Positions 33,251 to 45,863 of a stretch of DNA of 64,000 nt are shown here, piece by piece. The DNA comes from Rhizobium sp. NZLR1 (GTDB lineage Bacteria > Pseudomonadota > Alphaproteobacteria > Rhizobiales > Rhizobiaceae). The position numbers were made by a program, and so were the translations under genes. Within the stretch, counting starts at the first letter, position 1. Each line of letters opens with the position of its first letter. Under the pieces are notes generated by a model. That model saw nothing but the letters and a program-made list of their open reading frames with translations. It was not told the origin of the DNA and made no database searches. The DNA is taken from positions 3,863,501 to 3,927,500 of the forward strand of contig NZ_CP071632.1 of NCBI RefSeq assembly GCF_017357385.1, in the 5' to 3' direction.

Positions 33251-35713
33251 ATGAACACCGTTTCCAAGCCGGTTATCCCCTCCCCCGCCCCGCGCAGCTC
33301 AAAGCCGGAAATTCTCGCCGAAGAAATCATCGAACGCCTGACCTACCGCATCGGCAAGGATGCCAAGGTGGCAAAGCCGCATGACTGGCTGACGGCAACA
33401 ATCCTGGTGGTGCGCGACCGCATCATCGACAGATGGATGGCCTCCACCCGCGAAGTTTACGCGACCGGCGCCAAGCGCGTTTATTATCTTTCCCTCGAAT
33501 TCCTGATCGGCCGCCTGATGCGCGATGCCGTCTCGAACCTCGGGCTGATGGAGGAGGTGCGCGATGCACTCGCCTCGCTCGGCGTCGACGTCAACGTCAT
33601 TGCCGGCCTGGAGCCGGATGCCGCCCTCGGCAACGGCGGCCTCGGCCGTCTGGCGGCCTGTTTCATGGAAAGCATGGCGACGGTCGACGTCCCCGCCTAT
33701 GGCTACGGCATCCGCTATGTCCACGGCCTTTTCCGCCAGCAGTTGGCCGACGGCTGGCAGGTGGAGCTGCCGGAAAACTGGCTCGCCCACGGTAATCCCT
33801 GGGAGTTCGAGCGCCGCGAGAGCGCCTATGAAATCGGCTTCGGCGGCGCCGTCGAATTCATCACAACCCATGACGACCAGCCGCGTTACGTCTGGAAACC
33901 GGCCGAGCGCGTCATCGCCGCCGCCTTCGACACGCCGGCCGTCGGCTGGCGCGGCAAGCGCGTCAACACCTTGCGCCTCTGGTCGGCGCAGCCGATCGAT
34001 CCGATCCTGCTCGATGCCTTCAATGCCGGCGACCACATCGGGGCGCTGCGCGAAAGCAACAAGGCCGAAAGCCTGACCCGGGTCCTCTATCCTGCCGACG
34101 CCACCCCGGCCGGCCAGGAACTGCGCCTGCGCCAGGAATTCTTCTTCTCCTCAGCCTCGCTGCAGGACATCCTGCGCCGTCATCTGCAGCAATATGACGA
34201 TTTCACTTCGCTGCCGGACAAGGTAGCGATCCAGCTGAACGACACCCATCCCGCCGTCTCGGTCGCCGAACTCGTGCGTCTGCTCTGTGATGTACACGGG
34301 ATGGATTTCGACCAGGCCTGGGATATCACCCGCCGGACCTTCTCCTACACCAACCACACGCTTCTGCCGGAAGCGCTGGAAAGCTGGGCGGTGCCGCTGT
34401 TCGAGCGTCTGCTGCCGCGCCACATGCAGATCATCTATGCGATCAACGCCAAGATTCTGATCGACGCGCGCAAAGGCAAAAACTTCTCCGACGGGGAAAT
34501 CCGCTCGATCTCGCTGATCGATGAAAGTGGCGACCGCCGCGTGCGCATGGGTAACCTTGCTTTCGTCGGCTCGCATTCGATCAACGGCGTCTCTGCCCTG
34601 CACACCGACCTGATGAAGGTCACGGTCTTTGCCGACCTGCATAAACTCTATCCCAATCGCATCAACAACAAGACCAACGGCATCACGCCGCGCCGCTGGC
34701 TGCAGCAGTGCAATCCCGGTCTCACCGGCCTGATCCGCGAGGCGATCGGCGACGAATTCCTCGACGACGCCGAGAAGCTGCGCCCGCTCGAGGCGCATGC
34801 TTCGGATCCGAGCTTCCAGGAGAAGTTCGCAGCGGTAAAGCGGGCGAACAAGGTGGCGCTCTCCAACCTGGTCGCCAGCCGCATGGGCGTGAAGCTCGAT
34901 CCGTCGGCGATATTCGACATCCAGATCAAGCGCATCCATGAATACAAGCGTCAGCTGCTGAACATCATCGAAGCCGTCGCGCTCTACGACCAGATCCGCT
35001 CGCATCCCGAGCTCGACTGGGTGCCGCGCGTGAAACTCTTCGCCGGCAAGGCGGCGCCGAGTTACTACAACGCCAAGCTGATCATCAAACTGATCAACGA
35101 CGTCTCCCGCACGATCAACAATGATCCGTCGGTGCGCGGCCTGCTGAAGATCGTCTTCGTGCCGAATTACAATGTCTCGCTCGCCGAAGTCATGGTTCCG
35201 GCCGCCGACCTCTCCGAACAGATATCGACCGCCGGCATGGAAGCGTCCGGTACCGGCAACATGAAGTTCGGCTTGAACGGTGCGCTGACCATCGGCACGC
35301 TCGATGGCGCCAACGTCGAGATGCGCGACAATGTCGGCGAGGACAACATCGTCATCTTCGGCCTCAAGGCCGACGAGGTCTCAAAGGTCCGCAGCGATGG
35401 TCACAATCCCCGCGCCATCATCGAGGGCTCGCGCGAACTCGCCCAGGCGCTCGCTGCCATCAGCTCCGGCGTCTTCTCGCCCGATGACCGCAACCGTTAC
35501 ACGGCGCTGATCGACGGCATCTATTCGCACGACTGGTTCATGGTCGCTGCCGATTTCGACGCCTACGCCCAGGCGCAGCGCGAAGTCGATCAGATTTGGA
35601 CCGACCAGTCCGCCTGGTACACCAAGACAATCAACAACACGGCGCGGATGGGCTGGTTCTCTTCCGACCGTACGATCAGGCAATATGCAGACGAAATCTG
35701 GAGAGCCGGATGA
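33251..35713 (+). CDS. glgP: Glycogen phosphorylase
   Basis: 820 residues, full length for the family. The PLP lysine lies in EASGTGNMKFGLNGALTIGTLDG-type sequence near residue 670, and the N-terminal part has GNGGLGRLAACFMESMATV, NDTHPAVSVAELVR and the conserved FQIKRIHEYKRQ-like sequence. It degrades glycogen by phosphorolysis to glucose 1-phosphate in the cytoplasm. First gene of the glg operon, and its stop overlaps the glgB start (ATGA). In most rhizobia the operon order is glgP-B-C-A-pgm as here. The start ATG at 33251 gives a 20-residue basic/polar N-terminal extension before EEIIERL. Confidence 0.95.
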   Translation: MNTVSKPVIPSPAPRSSKPEILAEEIIERLTYRIGKDAKVAKPHDWLTATILVVRDRIIDRWMASTREVYATGAKRVYYLSLEFLIGRLMRDAVSNLGLMEEVRDALASLGVDVNVIAGLEPDAALGNGGLGRLAACFMESMATVDVPAYGYGIRYVHGLFRQQLADGWQVELPENWLAHGNPWEFERRESAYEIGFGGAVEFITTHDDQPRYVWKPAERVIAAAFDTPAVGWRGKRVNTLRLWSAQPIDPILLDAFNAGDHIGALRESNKAESLTRVLYPADATPAGQELRLRQEFFFSSASLQDILRRHLQQYDDFTSLPDKVAIQLNDTHPAVSVAELVRLLCDVHGMDFDQAWDITRRTFSYTNHTLLPEALESWAVPLFERLLPRHMQIIYAINAKILIDARKGKNFSDGEIRSISLIDESGDRRVRMGNLAFVGSHSINGVSALHTDLMKVTVFADLHKLYPNRINNKTNGITPRRWLQQCNPGLTGLIREAIGDEFLDDAEKLRPLEAHASDPSFQEKFAAVKRANKVALSNLVASRMGVKLDPSAIFDIQIKRIHEYKRQLLNIIEAVALYDQIRSHPELDWVPRVKLFAGKAAPSYYNAKLIIKLINDVSRTINNDPSVRGLLKIVFVPNYNVSLAEVMVPAADLSEQISTAGMEASGTGNMKFGLNGALTIGTLDGANVEMRDNVGEDNIVIFGLKADEVSKVRSDGHNPRAIIEGSRELAQALAAISSGVFSPDDRNRYTALIDGIYSHDWFMVAADFDAYAQAQREVDQIWTDQSAWYTKTINNTARMGWFSSDRTIRQYADEIWRAG

Positions 35714-37917
35714 AAACGCCGAAAACCGTCCCTGAGGTAAAGCTTTCCTGGGAAATTTCGGCAGATGAAATCGCGGCGATCCTTGCCGGCTCGCATTCCA
35801 ATCCCTTTGCCGTCCTAGGTGCACACCAGGCAGGCGATGCCTTCGTCGCCCGGTGCTTCATCCCGGGTGCCGAGGAAGTCACCGCGATGACGCTCGACGG
35901 CGGCGTCATCGGCGAACTGAAACAGCTCCATGCCGACGGCGTCTTCGCCGGCCCGGTTTCCCTCACCAAGCTCCAGCCGGTGCGTTACCGCGCCCGGCGC
36001 GGCGATGCCGAATGGGCTGTCACCGATCCCTACAGCTTCGGTCCGGTGCTCGGGCCGATGGACGATTATTTTGCCCGCCAAGGCTCACACCTGCGCCTGT
36101 TCGACAAGATGGGCGCCCACCTCATCAAGCATGATGGCGCCCAGGGCATCCATTTCGCCGTCTGGGCTCCGAATGCGCAGCGCGTTTCTGTCGTCGGTGA
36201 TTTCAATAATTGGGATGGCCGCCGCCACGTCATGCGCTTCCGCTCCGATAGCGGCATCTGGGAAATCTTTGCCCCAGACGTACCGATCGGCGTTGCCTAC
36301 AAGTTCGAAATCCGCGGCCAGGACGGCGTGCTGCTGCCGCTGAAGGCCGATCCCTTCGCCCGCCGCAGCGAACTCCGACCGAAGACCGCCTCTATCACCG
36401 CTGCCGATCTGGAACAGGAGTGGGATGACGAAGCTCATCTGAAGCACTGGCGCGAGACCGACAAGCGCCGCCAGCCGATCTCGATCTACGAGGTGCATGC
36501 CGCCTCATGGCGGCGCCGGGACGATGGCACGATGCTTTCCTGGGACGAGCTCGCCTCCAGCCTCATCCCTTATTGCGACGACATGGGCTTCACCCATATC
36601 GAATTCCTGCCGATCACCGAGCACCCCTACGACCCCTCCTGGGGTTACCAGACGACAGGTCTCTACGCACCGACCGCTCGTTTCGGCGAGCCGGAAGGTT
36701 TCGCCCGTTTCGTCAACGGCTGCCACAAGGTCGGCATCGGCGTCATCCTCGACTGGGTGCCAGCGCATTTCCCGACCGACGAGCACGGCCTCGGCTGGTT
36801 CGACGGCACGGCACTCTACGAGCACGAAGACCCGCGCAAGGGCTTCCACCCGGACTGGAGCACGGCGATCTACAATTTCGGCCGTACCGAGGTCGTTTCC
36901 TATCTCGTCAACAACGCGCTTTACTGGGCCGAGAAATTCCATCTCGACGGTCTGCGCGTCGATGCCGTCGCCTCGATGCTCTATCTCGATTATTCGCGCA
37001 AACACGGCGAATGGATCCCGAACGAATATGGCGGCAACGAAAACCTCGAAGCGGTCCGCTTTCTGCAGGACCTCAACATCCGCATCTACGGCAATCATTC
37101 CAACGTCATGACCATTGCCGAGGAATCGACCTCCTGGCCGAAGGTCTCGCAGCCGGTCCATGAAGGCGGCCTCGGCTTCGGCTTCAAGTGGAATATGGGC
37201 TTCATGCACGACACGCTGAGCTACATGAGCCGCGATCCCATATACCGCGGACACCATCACAACGAGCTTACCTTCGGCCTGCTTTACGCCTATTCCGAAA
37301 ATTTCGTCCTGCCGCTCTCGCATGACGAGGTTGTCCATGGCAAAGGCTCGCTGATCGCAAAGATGCCGGGCGATGACTGGCAGAAATTCGCCAATCTGCG
37401 CGCCTACTACGCGTATATGTGGGGCTATCCCGGCAAGAAGCTGTTGTTCATGGGCCAGGAATTCGCCCAGTGGAGCGAGTGGAGCGAGGAGAAGTCGCTC
37501 GATTGGAACCTGCTGCAGTATCGCATGCATGAGGGCATGCGGCGCCTGGTGCGCGATCTCAATTTCACCTACCGCAGCAAGCCGGCGTTGCATGAACGCG
37601 ATTGCGAGGGCGAAGGTTTTGAATGGCTCGTCGCCGACGACCACCAGAATTCGGTCTTTGCCTGGCTGCGCAAGTCGCCGGGCCAAAAGCCGGTCGCCGT
37701 CATCACCAATTTTACCCCCGTCTACCGCGAGAACTACACGATCCGCCTGCCCTCCGCAGGCCGCTGGCGGGAAATCCTGAATACCGATGCCGACATCTAC
37801 GGCGGCAGCGGCAAGGGCAATGGCGGGCGCGTGCAGGCCGTCGATGCCGGCGGCGACATCACCTGCTCGATCACCTTGCCGCCCTTGGCGACAATCATGC
37901 TTGAACCTGAAAATTAG
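35710..37917 (+). CDS. glgB: 1,4-alpha-glucan branching enzyme
   Basis: 735 residues. An N-terminal carbohydrate-binding / early-set domain ([22 protein letters not shown]) precedes a second one ([22 protein letters not shown]). The GH13 barrel has the catalytic Asp in [17 protein letters not shown], the acid Glu in [10 protein letters not shown] and the third acid in [14 protein letters not shown]. It transfers chain segments to make alpha-1,6 branches of glycogen. The ATG at 35710 overlaps the glgP stop; upstream reading is within glgP. The next gene, glgC, follows after 19 bases. Confidence 0.95.
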   Translation: MKTPKTVPEVKLSWEISADEIAAILAGSHSNPFAVLGAHQAGDAFVARCFIPGAEEVTAMTLDGGVIGELKQLHADGVFAGPVSLTKLQPVRYRARRGDAEWAVTDPYSFGPVLGPMDDYFARQGSHLRLFDKMGAHLIKHDGAQGIHFAVWAPNAQRVSVVGDFNNWDGRRHVMRFRSDSGIWEIFAPDVPIGVAYKFEIRGQDGVLLPLKADPFARRSELRPKTASITAADLEQEWDDEAHLKHWRETDKRRQPISIYEVHAASWRRRDDGTMLSWDELASSLIPYCDDMGFTHIEFLPITEHPYDPSWGYQTTGLYAPTARFGEPEGFARFVNGCHKVGIGVILDWVPAHFPTDEHGLGWFDGTALYEHEDPRKGFHPDWSTAIYNFGRTEVVSYLVNNALYWAEKFHLDGLRVDAVASMLYLDYSRKHGEWIPNEYGGNENLEAVRFLQDLNIRIYGNHSNVMTIAEESTSWPKVSQPVHEGGLGFGFKWNMGFMHDTLSYMSRDPIYRGHHHNELTFGLLYAYSENFVLPLSHDEVVHGKGSLIAKMPGDDWQKFANLRAYYAYMWGYPGKKLLFMGQEFAQWSEWSEEKSLDWNLLQYRMHEGMRRLVRDLNFTYRSKPALHERDCEGEGFEWLVADDHQNSVFAWLRKSPGQKPVAVITNFTPVYRENYTIRLPSAGRWREILNTDADIYGGSGKGNGGRVQAVDAGGDITCSITLPPLATIMLEPEN

Positions 37918-37936
37918 TGACTGGTGGGAGGAGAAA

Positions 37937-39199
37937 ATGGTAGAGAAGCGCGTTCAGCCACTTGCCCGCGATGCAATGGCTTATGTTCTGGCCGGCGGCA
38001 GGGGGAGCCGTCTTAAGGAACTCACCGACCGGCGTGCCAAGCCGGCCGTCTATTTCGGCGGTAAGGCCCGCATCATCGATTTCGCCCTGTCGAACGCCCT
38101 GAATTCCGGCATCCGCCGCATCGGGGTTGCCACGCAATACAAGGCGCATTCGCTGATCCGCCACATGCAGCGCGGCTGGAACTTCTTTCGCCCTGAGCGC
38201 AACGAGAGCTTCGATATCCTGCCGGCCAGCCAGCGCGTTTCTGAAACGCAGTGGTACGAAGGCACAGCCGATGCCGTCTATCAGAACATCGACATCATCG
38301 AGGATTATGGTGTCGAATACATGGTCATTCTCGCCGGCGACCATGTCTACAAGATGGACTATGAATGGATGCTGCAGCAGCACGTCGATTCCGGCGCCGA
38401 CGTCACCATCGGCTGCCTGGAAGTGCCACGCATGGAGGCGACAGGCTTCGGTGTCATGCACGTCAACGAGAAAGACGAGATCATCGCCTTCGTCGAGAAG
38501 CCGGCCGATCCGCCGCCCATTCCCGACAAGCCGGATTTCGCCCTCGCCTCGATGGGCATCTACGTCTTCCACACCAAGTTCCTGCTCGATGCGCTGCGCC
38601 GAGACGCCGCCGACCCGAACTCCAGCCGCGACTTCGGCAAGGACATCATCCCCTATATTGTCAACAACGGTAAGGCAGTCGCCCACCGTTTCGCCAAGTC
38701 CTGCGTCCGTTCCGATTTCGAGCACGAGCCCTATTGGCGCGACGTCGGCACGATCGACGCCTATTGGCAGGCCAATATCGACCTGACTGCGATCGTTCCG
38801 GAGCTTGATATCTACGACAAGTCCTGGCCGATCTGGACCTATGCCGAGATCACCCCGCCGGCGAAATTCGTCCACGACGACGAGGATCGCCGCGGCTCGG
38901 CCACCTCCTCCGTTGTCTCCGGCGACTGCATCATCTCCGGCGCCAGCCTCAACAACAGCCTGCTCTTTACCGGTGTCAGGGCCAACTCCTTCTCCAAATT
39001 GGAAGGAGCGGTCATCCTGCCGAACGTGAAGATCGGACGGCGGGCGCAGCTCAAGGATGTGGTGATCGACCATGGTGTCGTCATTCCGGAAGGCCTGGTC
39101 GTCGGTGAAGATCCGAAACTCGACGCCAAGCGCTTCCGGCGGACGGAAAGCGGCATCTGCCTGATCACCCAACCGATGATCGACAAGCTGGATATCTGA
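37937..39199 (+). CDS. glgC: Glucose-1-phosphate adenylyltransferase
   Basis: 420 residues. The nucleotidyl-transferase N terminus has the pyrophosphorylase motif [20 protein letters not shown], followed by the [15 protein letters not shown] glucose-1-phosphate region, and a C-terminal left-handed beta-helix with hexapeptide turns and the allosteric site. It makes ADP-glucose, the committed step of glycogen synthesis; bacterial forms are activated by glycolytic intermediates such as fructose 6-phosphate or pyruvate. A GGAGGAG precedes the ATG. It is 3 bases upstream of glgA. Confidence 0.95.
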   Translation: MVEKRVQPLARDAMAYVLAGGRGSRLKELTDRRAKPAVYFGGKARIIDFALSNALNSGIRRIGVATQYKAHSLIRHMQRGWNFFRPERNESFDILPASQRVSETQWYEGTADAVYQNIDIIEDYGVEYMVILAGDHVYKMDYEWMLQQHVDSGADVTIGCLEVPRMEATGFGVMHVNEKDEIIAFVEKPADPPPIPDKPDFALASMGIYVFHTKFLLDALRRDAADPNSSRDFGKDIIPYIVNNGKAVAHRFAKSCVRSDFEHEPYWRDVGTIDAYWQANIDLTAIVPELDIYDKSWPIWTYAEITPPAKFVHDDEDRRGSATSSVVSGDCIISGASLNNSLLFTGVRANSFSKLEGAVILPNVKIGRRAQLKDVVIDHGVVIPEGLVVGEDPKLDAKRFRRTESGICLITQPMIDKLDI

Positions 39200-39202
39200 C
39201 TT

Positions 39203-40645
39203 ATGAAAGTTCTTTCGGTTTCATCCGAAGTCTTCCCTTTGATCAAGACAGGGGGCCTGGCCGATGTGTCAGGCGCCCTGCCGATTGCTCTGCAAGCCTT
39301 CGGGGTCGAGACCAAGACCCTTCTGCCCGGCTATCCCGCCGTCATGAAGGTCATTCGCGACCCGGTCGTCATGCTCGAACTCCCCGACCTGCTCGGTGAG
39401 CCGGCGACCGTACTTGAGGTCCAGCACGAGGGCCTCGATCTGCTCATTCTCGATGCGCCGGCCTATTACGACAGGCCGGGCGGCCCCTACGTCGATCCGC
39501 TCGGCAAGGACTATCCCGACAACTGGCGGCGTTTCGCCGCTCTATCGCTCGCCGCCTCCGAGATCGCCGCCGGCCTGCTGCCCGGCTGGCGGCCGGATCT
39601 CGTCCATACCCACGACTGGCAGGCGGCGCTGACCTCGGTCTACATGCGCTATTATCCGACGCCGGAACTGCCGAGCGTGCTGACCATCCACAATATCGCC
39701 TTCCAGGGCCAGTTCGGGTCCGAGATCTTTCCCGGCCTGCGCCTGCCCGCCCATGCCTTCGCCACCGACAGCATCGAATATTACGGAACTGTCGGTTTCC
39801 TCAAGGGTGGCCTGCAGACCGCCCATGCGATTACGACGGTCAGCCCGACCTATGCCGACGAGATTCTGACGCCGGAATTCGGCATGGGGCTCGAGGGCGT
39901 CATTGCCAGCCACATCGACAATCTGCACGGCATCGTCAACGGCGTCGACACCGATATCTGGAACCCGGCGACCGATCCCGTCGTCCACACCCATTACGGC
40001 GCGACGACGCTGAAGAACCGCGAGGAGAACCGTCGCTCGATCGCCGAATTCTTCCATCTCGACAATGACGACGCCCCGATTTTCTGCGTCATCAGCCGTC
40101 TCACCTGGCAGAAGGGCATGGATATCGTCGCCAACGTCGCCGACGAGATTGTTGCCATGGGCGGCAAGCTCGTTGTGCTCGGCTCCGGCGAAGCGGCACT
40201 TGAAGGCGCGTTGCTGGCCGCCGCCGCCCGCCATCCCGGCCGCATCGGCGTCTCGATCGGCTATAACGAGCCGATGTCGCATCTGATGCAGGCCGGCTGC
40301 GATGCGATCATCATCCCTTCGCGCTTCGAACCCTGCGGCCTGACCCAGCTTTACGGCCTGCGTTATGGCTGCGTGCCGATCGTCGCCCGCACCGGCGGAC
40401 TGAATGACACGGTGATCGACGCCAATCACGCCGCACTTGCGGCGAAAGTGGCAACCGGCATACAATTCTCACCTGTGACGGAAACGGGCATGCTACAGGC
40501 AATCCGCCGTGCAATGCATTTTTACGCGGACCGGAAACTCTGGACCCAATTGCAAAAGCAAGGCATGAAATCGGATGTCTCCTGGGAGAAGAGCGCCGAA
40601 CGCTACGCTGCCCTCTATTCAAGCCTCGTCTCGAAAGGCATGTGA
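39203..40645 (+). CDS. glgA: Glycogen synthase (ADP-glucose)
   Basis: 480 residues of GT5 type. The N terminus is [22 protein letters not shown], with KTGGLADV the ADP-glucose-binding motif. The C-terminal lobe has [14 protein letters not shown] and the [17 protein letters not shown] nucleotide-binding motif with the catalytic Glu. It extends alpha-1,4-glucan chains from ADP-glucose in the cytoplasm. It lies 3 bases after glgC and 6 before pgm; no separate promoter is evident. Confidence 0.95.
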   Translation: MKVLSVSSEVFPLIKTGGLADVSGALPIALQAFGVETKTLLPGYPAVMKVIRDPVVMLELPDLLGEPATVLEVQHEGLDLLILDAPAYYDRPGGPYVDPLGKDYPDNWRRFAALSLAASEIAAGLLPGWRPDLVHTHDWQAALTSVYMRYYPTPELPSVLTIHNIAFQGQFGSEIFPGLRLPAHAFATDSIEYYGTVGFLKGGLQTAHAITTVSPTYADEILTPEFGMGLEGVIASHIDNLHGIVNGVDTDIWNPATDPVVHTHYGATTLKNREENRRSIAEFFHLDNDDAPIFCVISRLTWQKGMDIVANVADEIVAMGGKLVVLGSGEAALEGALLAAAARHPGRIGVSIGYNEPMSHLMQAGCDAIIIPSRFEPCGLTQLYGLRYGCVPIVARTGGLNDTVIDANHAALAAKVATGIQFSPVTETGMLQAIRRAMHFYADRKLWTQLQKQGMKSDVSWEKSAERYAALYSSLVSKGM

Positions 40646-42283
<1,638 letters not shown>

Positions 42284-42295
42284 TCCGGGGGGAAC

Positions 42296-44275
42296 ATGCG
42301 GGGGAACAGTTCGGCGCAAAGCGGCGCGATCGTCTTCGAGACCGGCGTCGAATTTGGCGTGTGGTCGCATCATGCCGCACAAATCGAACTCTGCCTCTTC
42401 GAGGATGACGGCAACAGGGAGTTCGCGCGCTTGCCGATGGCGCGCGACAGCAACTACACCCACCGTCTCTTTGTCGACGGGCTGAAGGCGGGGGCTCGCT
42501 ACGGCTATCGTGCCGACGGTATCTACGCCCCTGACAACGGCCTCTGGTACGATCCCTCCAAACTGCTGATCGATCCCTACGCCAAGGAAATCGATAGGCC
42601 GTTCCGCTACGATCCCCGCCTCGGCATCTATGGCGAGGATAGCCAGGATCTGATGCCGAAGGCGATCGTCACCACCGATACGCCTGCCGAAATCCGCAAG
42701 CCGCTCTTCAAACCGGGCGGCTTTATTTATGAAGTGGCGGTACGGCCCTTCACCATTCTCCATCCCGACGTGCCGGAGGCCGAGCGCGGCACGGTCGCTG
42801 CCCTTGCCCATCCCTCCGTCATCGCCCATCTGAAGCGGATCGGTGTCGATGCCGTCGAGCTGATGCCGATAACCGCCTGGATCGACGAACGCCACCTGCC
42901 GCCGCTCGGCCTCACCAATGGCTGGGGCTACAATCCCGTCGCCTTCATGGCGCTCGATCCGCGGCTCGCCCCCGGCGGCATGGCCGAGCTGCGCCAGACG
43001 GTCGCGGCCCTCCATGCCGAAGGCATCGCCGTCATCCTCGATCTCGTCTTCAACCATACCGGCGAGAGCGACCGTTACGGCGCGACGCTATCGCTGCGCG
43101 GTCTCGACAACCTGCATTATTATCGCCACGCCCACAGCAGCCCTAACGAGCTCGTCAACGACACCGGTACCGGCAATACGCTCGCCTGCGACCATCCAGA
43201 GGTCCGGCGTCTCATCATTGATAGCCTACGCCATTTCGTGTTGAACGCCGGCGTCGATGGCTTTCGCTTCGATCTTGCCCCGGTTCTCGGCCGCACCGCG
43301 ACAGGCTTCGAGCGCGACGGCGGAACGCTTGCCGCGATCCTCGCCGACAAAGTGCTTGCCGACCGCATCATGATTGCCGAACCCTGGGATATCGGCCCGG
43401 GCGGTTATCAGCTCGGCAATTTCCCCAGCTCCTTCCTCGAATGGAACGATCGTGTTCGTGACGATCTGCGCTGCTACTGGCGCGGCGACGATTGGAAGAC
43501 CGGCGCGCTGGCGACCGCACTCGCCGGCTCCTCCGACATCTTCTCCCGCAACGACGGCAGGCAGACGCGTAGCGTCAACTTCCTCGCCGCCCATGACGGC
43601 TTCACGCTGACAGATCTCGTCTCCTACGCCGGAAAGCACAATGACGCCAATGGCGAACACAATCGTGATGGCCACAACGAGAACCACTCGTGGAATGGCG
43701 GCGTCGAGGGAGAAACCGTCTATCCGACGATCCGCAAGCGCCGCCGGGACGATGTGACGGCGCTGATATCGACGCTGTTTGCCACCCGCGGCAGCATCAT
43801 GCTGACGGCGGGCGACGAGGGCGGCCGCAGCCAGCACGGCAACAACAACGCCTTTTGCCAGGACAACGAGATCACCTGGCTGGATTGGAAGGCGCTGGAC
43901 GAAGGTCTGGTCGCCCATACCGCCTTCGTCGCAGGCCTGCGTCGCCGCTTCACCGCCTTCTCCGAAACGGGATTGCTGTCAGGAAACGGCGATGTCGAAT
44001 GGATTTCGCTCTCCGGCGAGCCGATGACGGTTGTCGAATGGGAGACGCCGTCGCTTTCCACGCTCGGCATGCTGCTGTCGACCGGCGACCGCTCCTTGCG
44101 CGGCAGGCAGACCCGGCTTGCCGTGCTTTTCAACCGTTCGGGGGATCGCCAATTTTTCACGCTGCCGTCCGGGGCCGAGCCGGGCTGGCGCCAGTTGACA
44201 CCGGAGGGCGCGAAGAAAATCGGCGACCGCGCAACCGTCGAGCCGCGGTCCGTCGCCTTTTTCGTAGAAAATTGA
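42296..44275 (+). CDS. glgX: Glycogen debranching enzyme
   Basis: 659 residues. An N-terminal early-set domain (VEFGVWSHHAAQIELCLFEDDG) precedes a GH13 isoamylase-type barrel with DLVFNHTGE, the nucleophile in DGFRFDLAPVLGR, the acid in MIAEPWDIGPGGYQLGNFP and the third in LAAHDGFTLTDLV. GlgX hydrolyses the short alpha-1,6 branches left after phosphorylase action. An unusually purine-rich ribosome site (GGGGGGAA) precedes the ATG. Last gene of the glycogen operon; the next gene lies 89 bases further and is unrelated. Confidence 0.92.
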   Translation: MRGNSSAQSGAIVFETGVEFGVWSHHAAQIELCLFEDDGNREFARLPMARDSNYTHRLFVDGLKAGARYGYRADGIYAPDNGLWYDPSKLLIDPYAKEIDRPFRYDPRLGIYGEDSQDLMPKAIVTTDTPAEIRKPLFKPGGFIYEVAVRPFTILHPDVPEAERGTVAALAHPSVIAHLKRIGVDAVELMPITAWIDERHLPPLGLTNGWGYNPVAFMALDPRLAPGGMAELRQTVAALHAEGIAVILDLVFNHTGESDRYGATLSLRGLDNLHYYRHAHSSPNELVNDTGTGNTLACDHPEVRRLIIDSLRHFVLNAGVDGFRFDLAPVLGRTATGFERDGGTLAAILADKVLADRIMIAEPWDIGPGGYQLGNFPSSFLEWNDRVRDDLRCYWRGDDWKTGALATALAGSSDIFSRNDGRQTRSVNFLAAHDGFTLTDLVSYAGKHNDANGEHNRDGHNENHSWNGGVEGETVYPTIRKRRRDDVTALISTLFATRGSIMLTAGDEGGRSQHGNNNAFCQDNEITWLDWKALDEGLVAHTAFVAGLRRRFTAFSETGLLSGNGDVEWISLSGEPMTVVEWETPSLSTLGMLLSTGDRSLRGRQTRLAVLFNRSGDRQFFTLPSGAEPGWRQLTPEGAKKIGDRATVEPRSVAFFVEN

Positions 44276-44364
44276 CCGCCGCCTCTCGCTTGCGCAAATC
44301 CTTGTCGCAATCGTCACAAATGCACGATAAGGCTTGGGCCGGCGGCTTGTTTCACGAGGAATTT

Positions 44365-44853
44365 ATGGTCACGGAAATTTCACTCTCCGACGTGCGGGGA
44401 TTGATCGGCATGGAAACGGGCCTTTCGGATTGGATCACCGTCGACCAGACGATGATCGACGCTTTTGCAGGGGCAACCGACGACCATCAGTTCATTCATG
44501 TGGATCCTGAGCGCGCGGCGGCGGAGAGCCCTTTCGGCGGCACCATCGCCCACGGTTTCCTGACGCTATCTCTGCTGTCGACGCTGAACTACAATTGCCT
44601 GCCGAAAGTGCGCGAGCAGACCATGGGCATCAATTACGGTTTCGATCGCGTCCGCTTCATGACGCCGGTGAAAAGCGGCGCCCGCGTCCGTGGTCGCTTC
44701 CTGCTTTCCGACGCCCGCTTCCGCGGCGCCGGCATGCTGATGACCACCTATGACGTTTCGATCGAAATCGAAAACGAGAAGAAGCCGGCGCTGACGGCAA
44801 AATGGATCACCATTATCCAATTCGACCCCAAGGACCGTCCCGAGGACGTTTGA
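44365..44853 (+). CDS. MaoC-like hot-dog hydratase
   Basis: 162 residues. R-specific enoyl-CoA hydratase motif: FAGATDDHQFIHVDPERAA with the catalytic Asp and His, followed by the FGGTIAHGFLTLSLLSTL helix and the RFMTPVKSGARVRGRF strand. Such enzymes hydrate trans-2-enoyl-CoA to (R)-3-hydroxyacyl-CoA, linking beta-oxidation to polyhydroxyalkanoate synthesis, or act on fatty acids more broadly; the exact substrate is open. ATG at 44365 has a GAGGA site. It is near, but probably not part of, the glg operon. It runs tail to tail with the VOC gene. Confidence 0.85.
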   Translation: MVTEISLSDVRGLIGMETGLSDWITVDQTMIDAFAGATDDHQFIHVDPERAAAESPFGGTIAHGFLTLSLLSTLNYNCLPKVREQTMGINYGFDRVRFMTPVKSGARVRGRFLLSDARFRGAGMLMTTYDVSIEIENEKKPALTAKWITIIQFDPKDRPEDV

Positions 44854-44868
44854 GCGAAACGCGGCTTG

Positions 44869-45267
44869 TTACTCGGCCGAATTGCAGACGGCTTCGAGTG
44901 CGTGCCCGTCCGGATCCATCACGAACGCCGCATAATAGTGTTCGCCGTAGTGGGCGCGCAAGCCTGGACCACCATTGTCACCGCCGCCATGTGCGATTGC
45001 CGCGACATGGAACTGATCGACCGCCTGGCGGCTCGGGGCGGCAAAGGCCAGATGAAAACCCGGGCCGGCCGGACGCTGGCCATCCGGCCGATGTTTGATC
45101 GCCAGTTTGTCTCCGCCGCCGGGAAGGCCGTAGCCGACCGCCTGTCCCGTCTGCCCCGGCCTCATGTCATCCCAGACCCTGACATAGCCGAGGGCACCAA
45201 GGGCGGCATCGTAAAATGCCGCTGACCGCTCGATATCGGAAACGCCGAGGGAGGCATGGTGCAGCAT
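44869..45267 (-). CDS. VOC / glyoxalase-fold metalloprotein
   Basis: 132 residues of one glyoxalase/bleomycin-resistance domain with two beta-alpha-beta-beta-beta modules. MLHHASLGVSDIERSAAFYDAALGALGY supplies the first metal His and the conserved N-terminal module; YYAAFVMDPDGHALEAVCN supplies the C-terminal metal Glu. Function within the superfamily cannot be set from sequence. It is 47 bases downstream of soxG on the same strand and might be cotranscribed, but it is common alone in rhizobia. Confidence 0.82.
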   Translation of the reverse strand: MLHHASLGVSDIERSAAFYDAALGALGYVRVWDDMRPGQTGQAVGYGLPGGGDKLAIKHRPDGQRPAGPGFHLAFAAPSRQAVDQFHVAAIAHGGGDNGGPGLRAHYGEHYYAAFVMDPDGHALEAVCNSAE

Positions 45268-45314
45268 TCACCTATCCCTTGAATGAGACTTACGAAGCCG
45301 GGATCCGTACGGGC

Positions 45315-45863
45315 TCAATGGCCGGCGTCATGAGCCGCCTCGTTGAGCAGCCCGAAGACGAAATCCGAAAACGACCGCCAGCACTCCACCCGGAACGTGT
45401 CTTCTTCCGTGCGCAGAAGCACGATCTCCGCCTTGCCGAGGATCGTGCGCGACGCGGCTCCGACCGGAAAAGAAGACAACGACAGATCTTGCGGGCAGCC
45501 GGCGGCAAGCGTCTTTTCCGCACCCGGCCCCGAGACGATGATCGCGAGATTGCGGTGAGAAACGTCGGTCGCCGAATGCACGGCGCCCACGCGCGAAAGC
45601 ACTGTCATCAGATCGGCGCCGTCCTCGTCGATCACCAGCCATTCGTCTGGCCCGATCCAGAGCACCGATCGGGCGCCGGCCCGGACCGATGTTTTCGGGG
45701 CGGTCGGCACGGATAGACCGAGCGCCGAGGAAAGCGCGGCAAGCGATTCCGCCGGGGCGCGCAGCGCCACCCGGCTTGCAGTGGGTGCGGTCGTCAGCCG
45801 CACCGTTGCGGAACCGCCGAGACGGCCGGCAAGCGCCGGTTTGCGAATTGCAACATCAGCCAT
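45315..45863 (-). CDS. soxG: Sarcosine oxidase gamma subunit
   Basis: 182 residues, normal size. The sequence ARSVLWIGPDEWLVIDEDGADL and TDVSHRNLAIIVSGPGAEKTLAAGCPQDL are the SoxG core, related to part of the aminomethyltransferase fold. SoxG is a structural subunit of heterotetrameric sarcosine oxidase. The ATG at 45863 follows AAGGAGG and overlaps the soxA stop by 8 bases; a TTG 24 bases upstream is ignored. Last gene of soxBDAG. Confidence 0.9.
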   Translation of the reverse strand: MADVAIRKPALAGRLGGSATVRLTTAPTASRVALRAPAESLAALSSALGLSVPTAPKTSVRAGARSVLWIGPDEWLVIDEDGADLMTVLSRVGAVHSATDVSHRNLAIIVSGPGAEKTLAAGCPQDLSLSSFPVGAASRTILGKAEIVLLRTEEDTFRVECWRSFSDFVFGLLNEAAHDAGH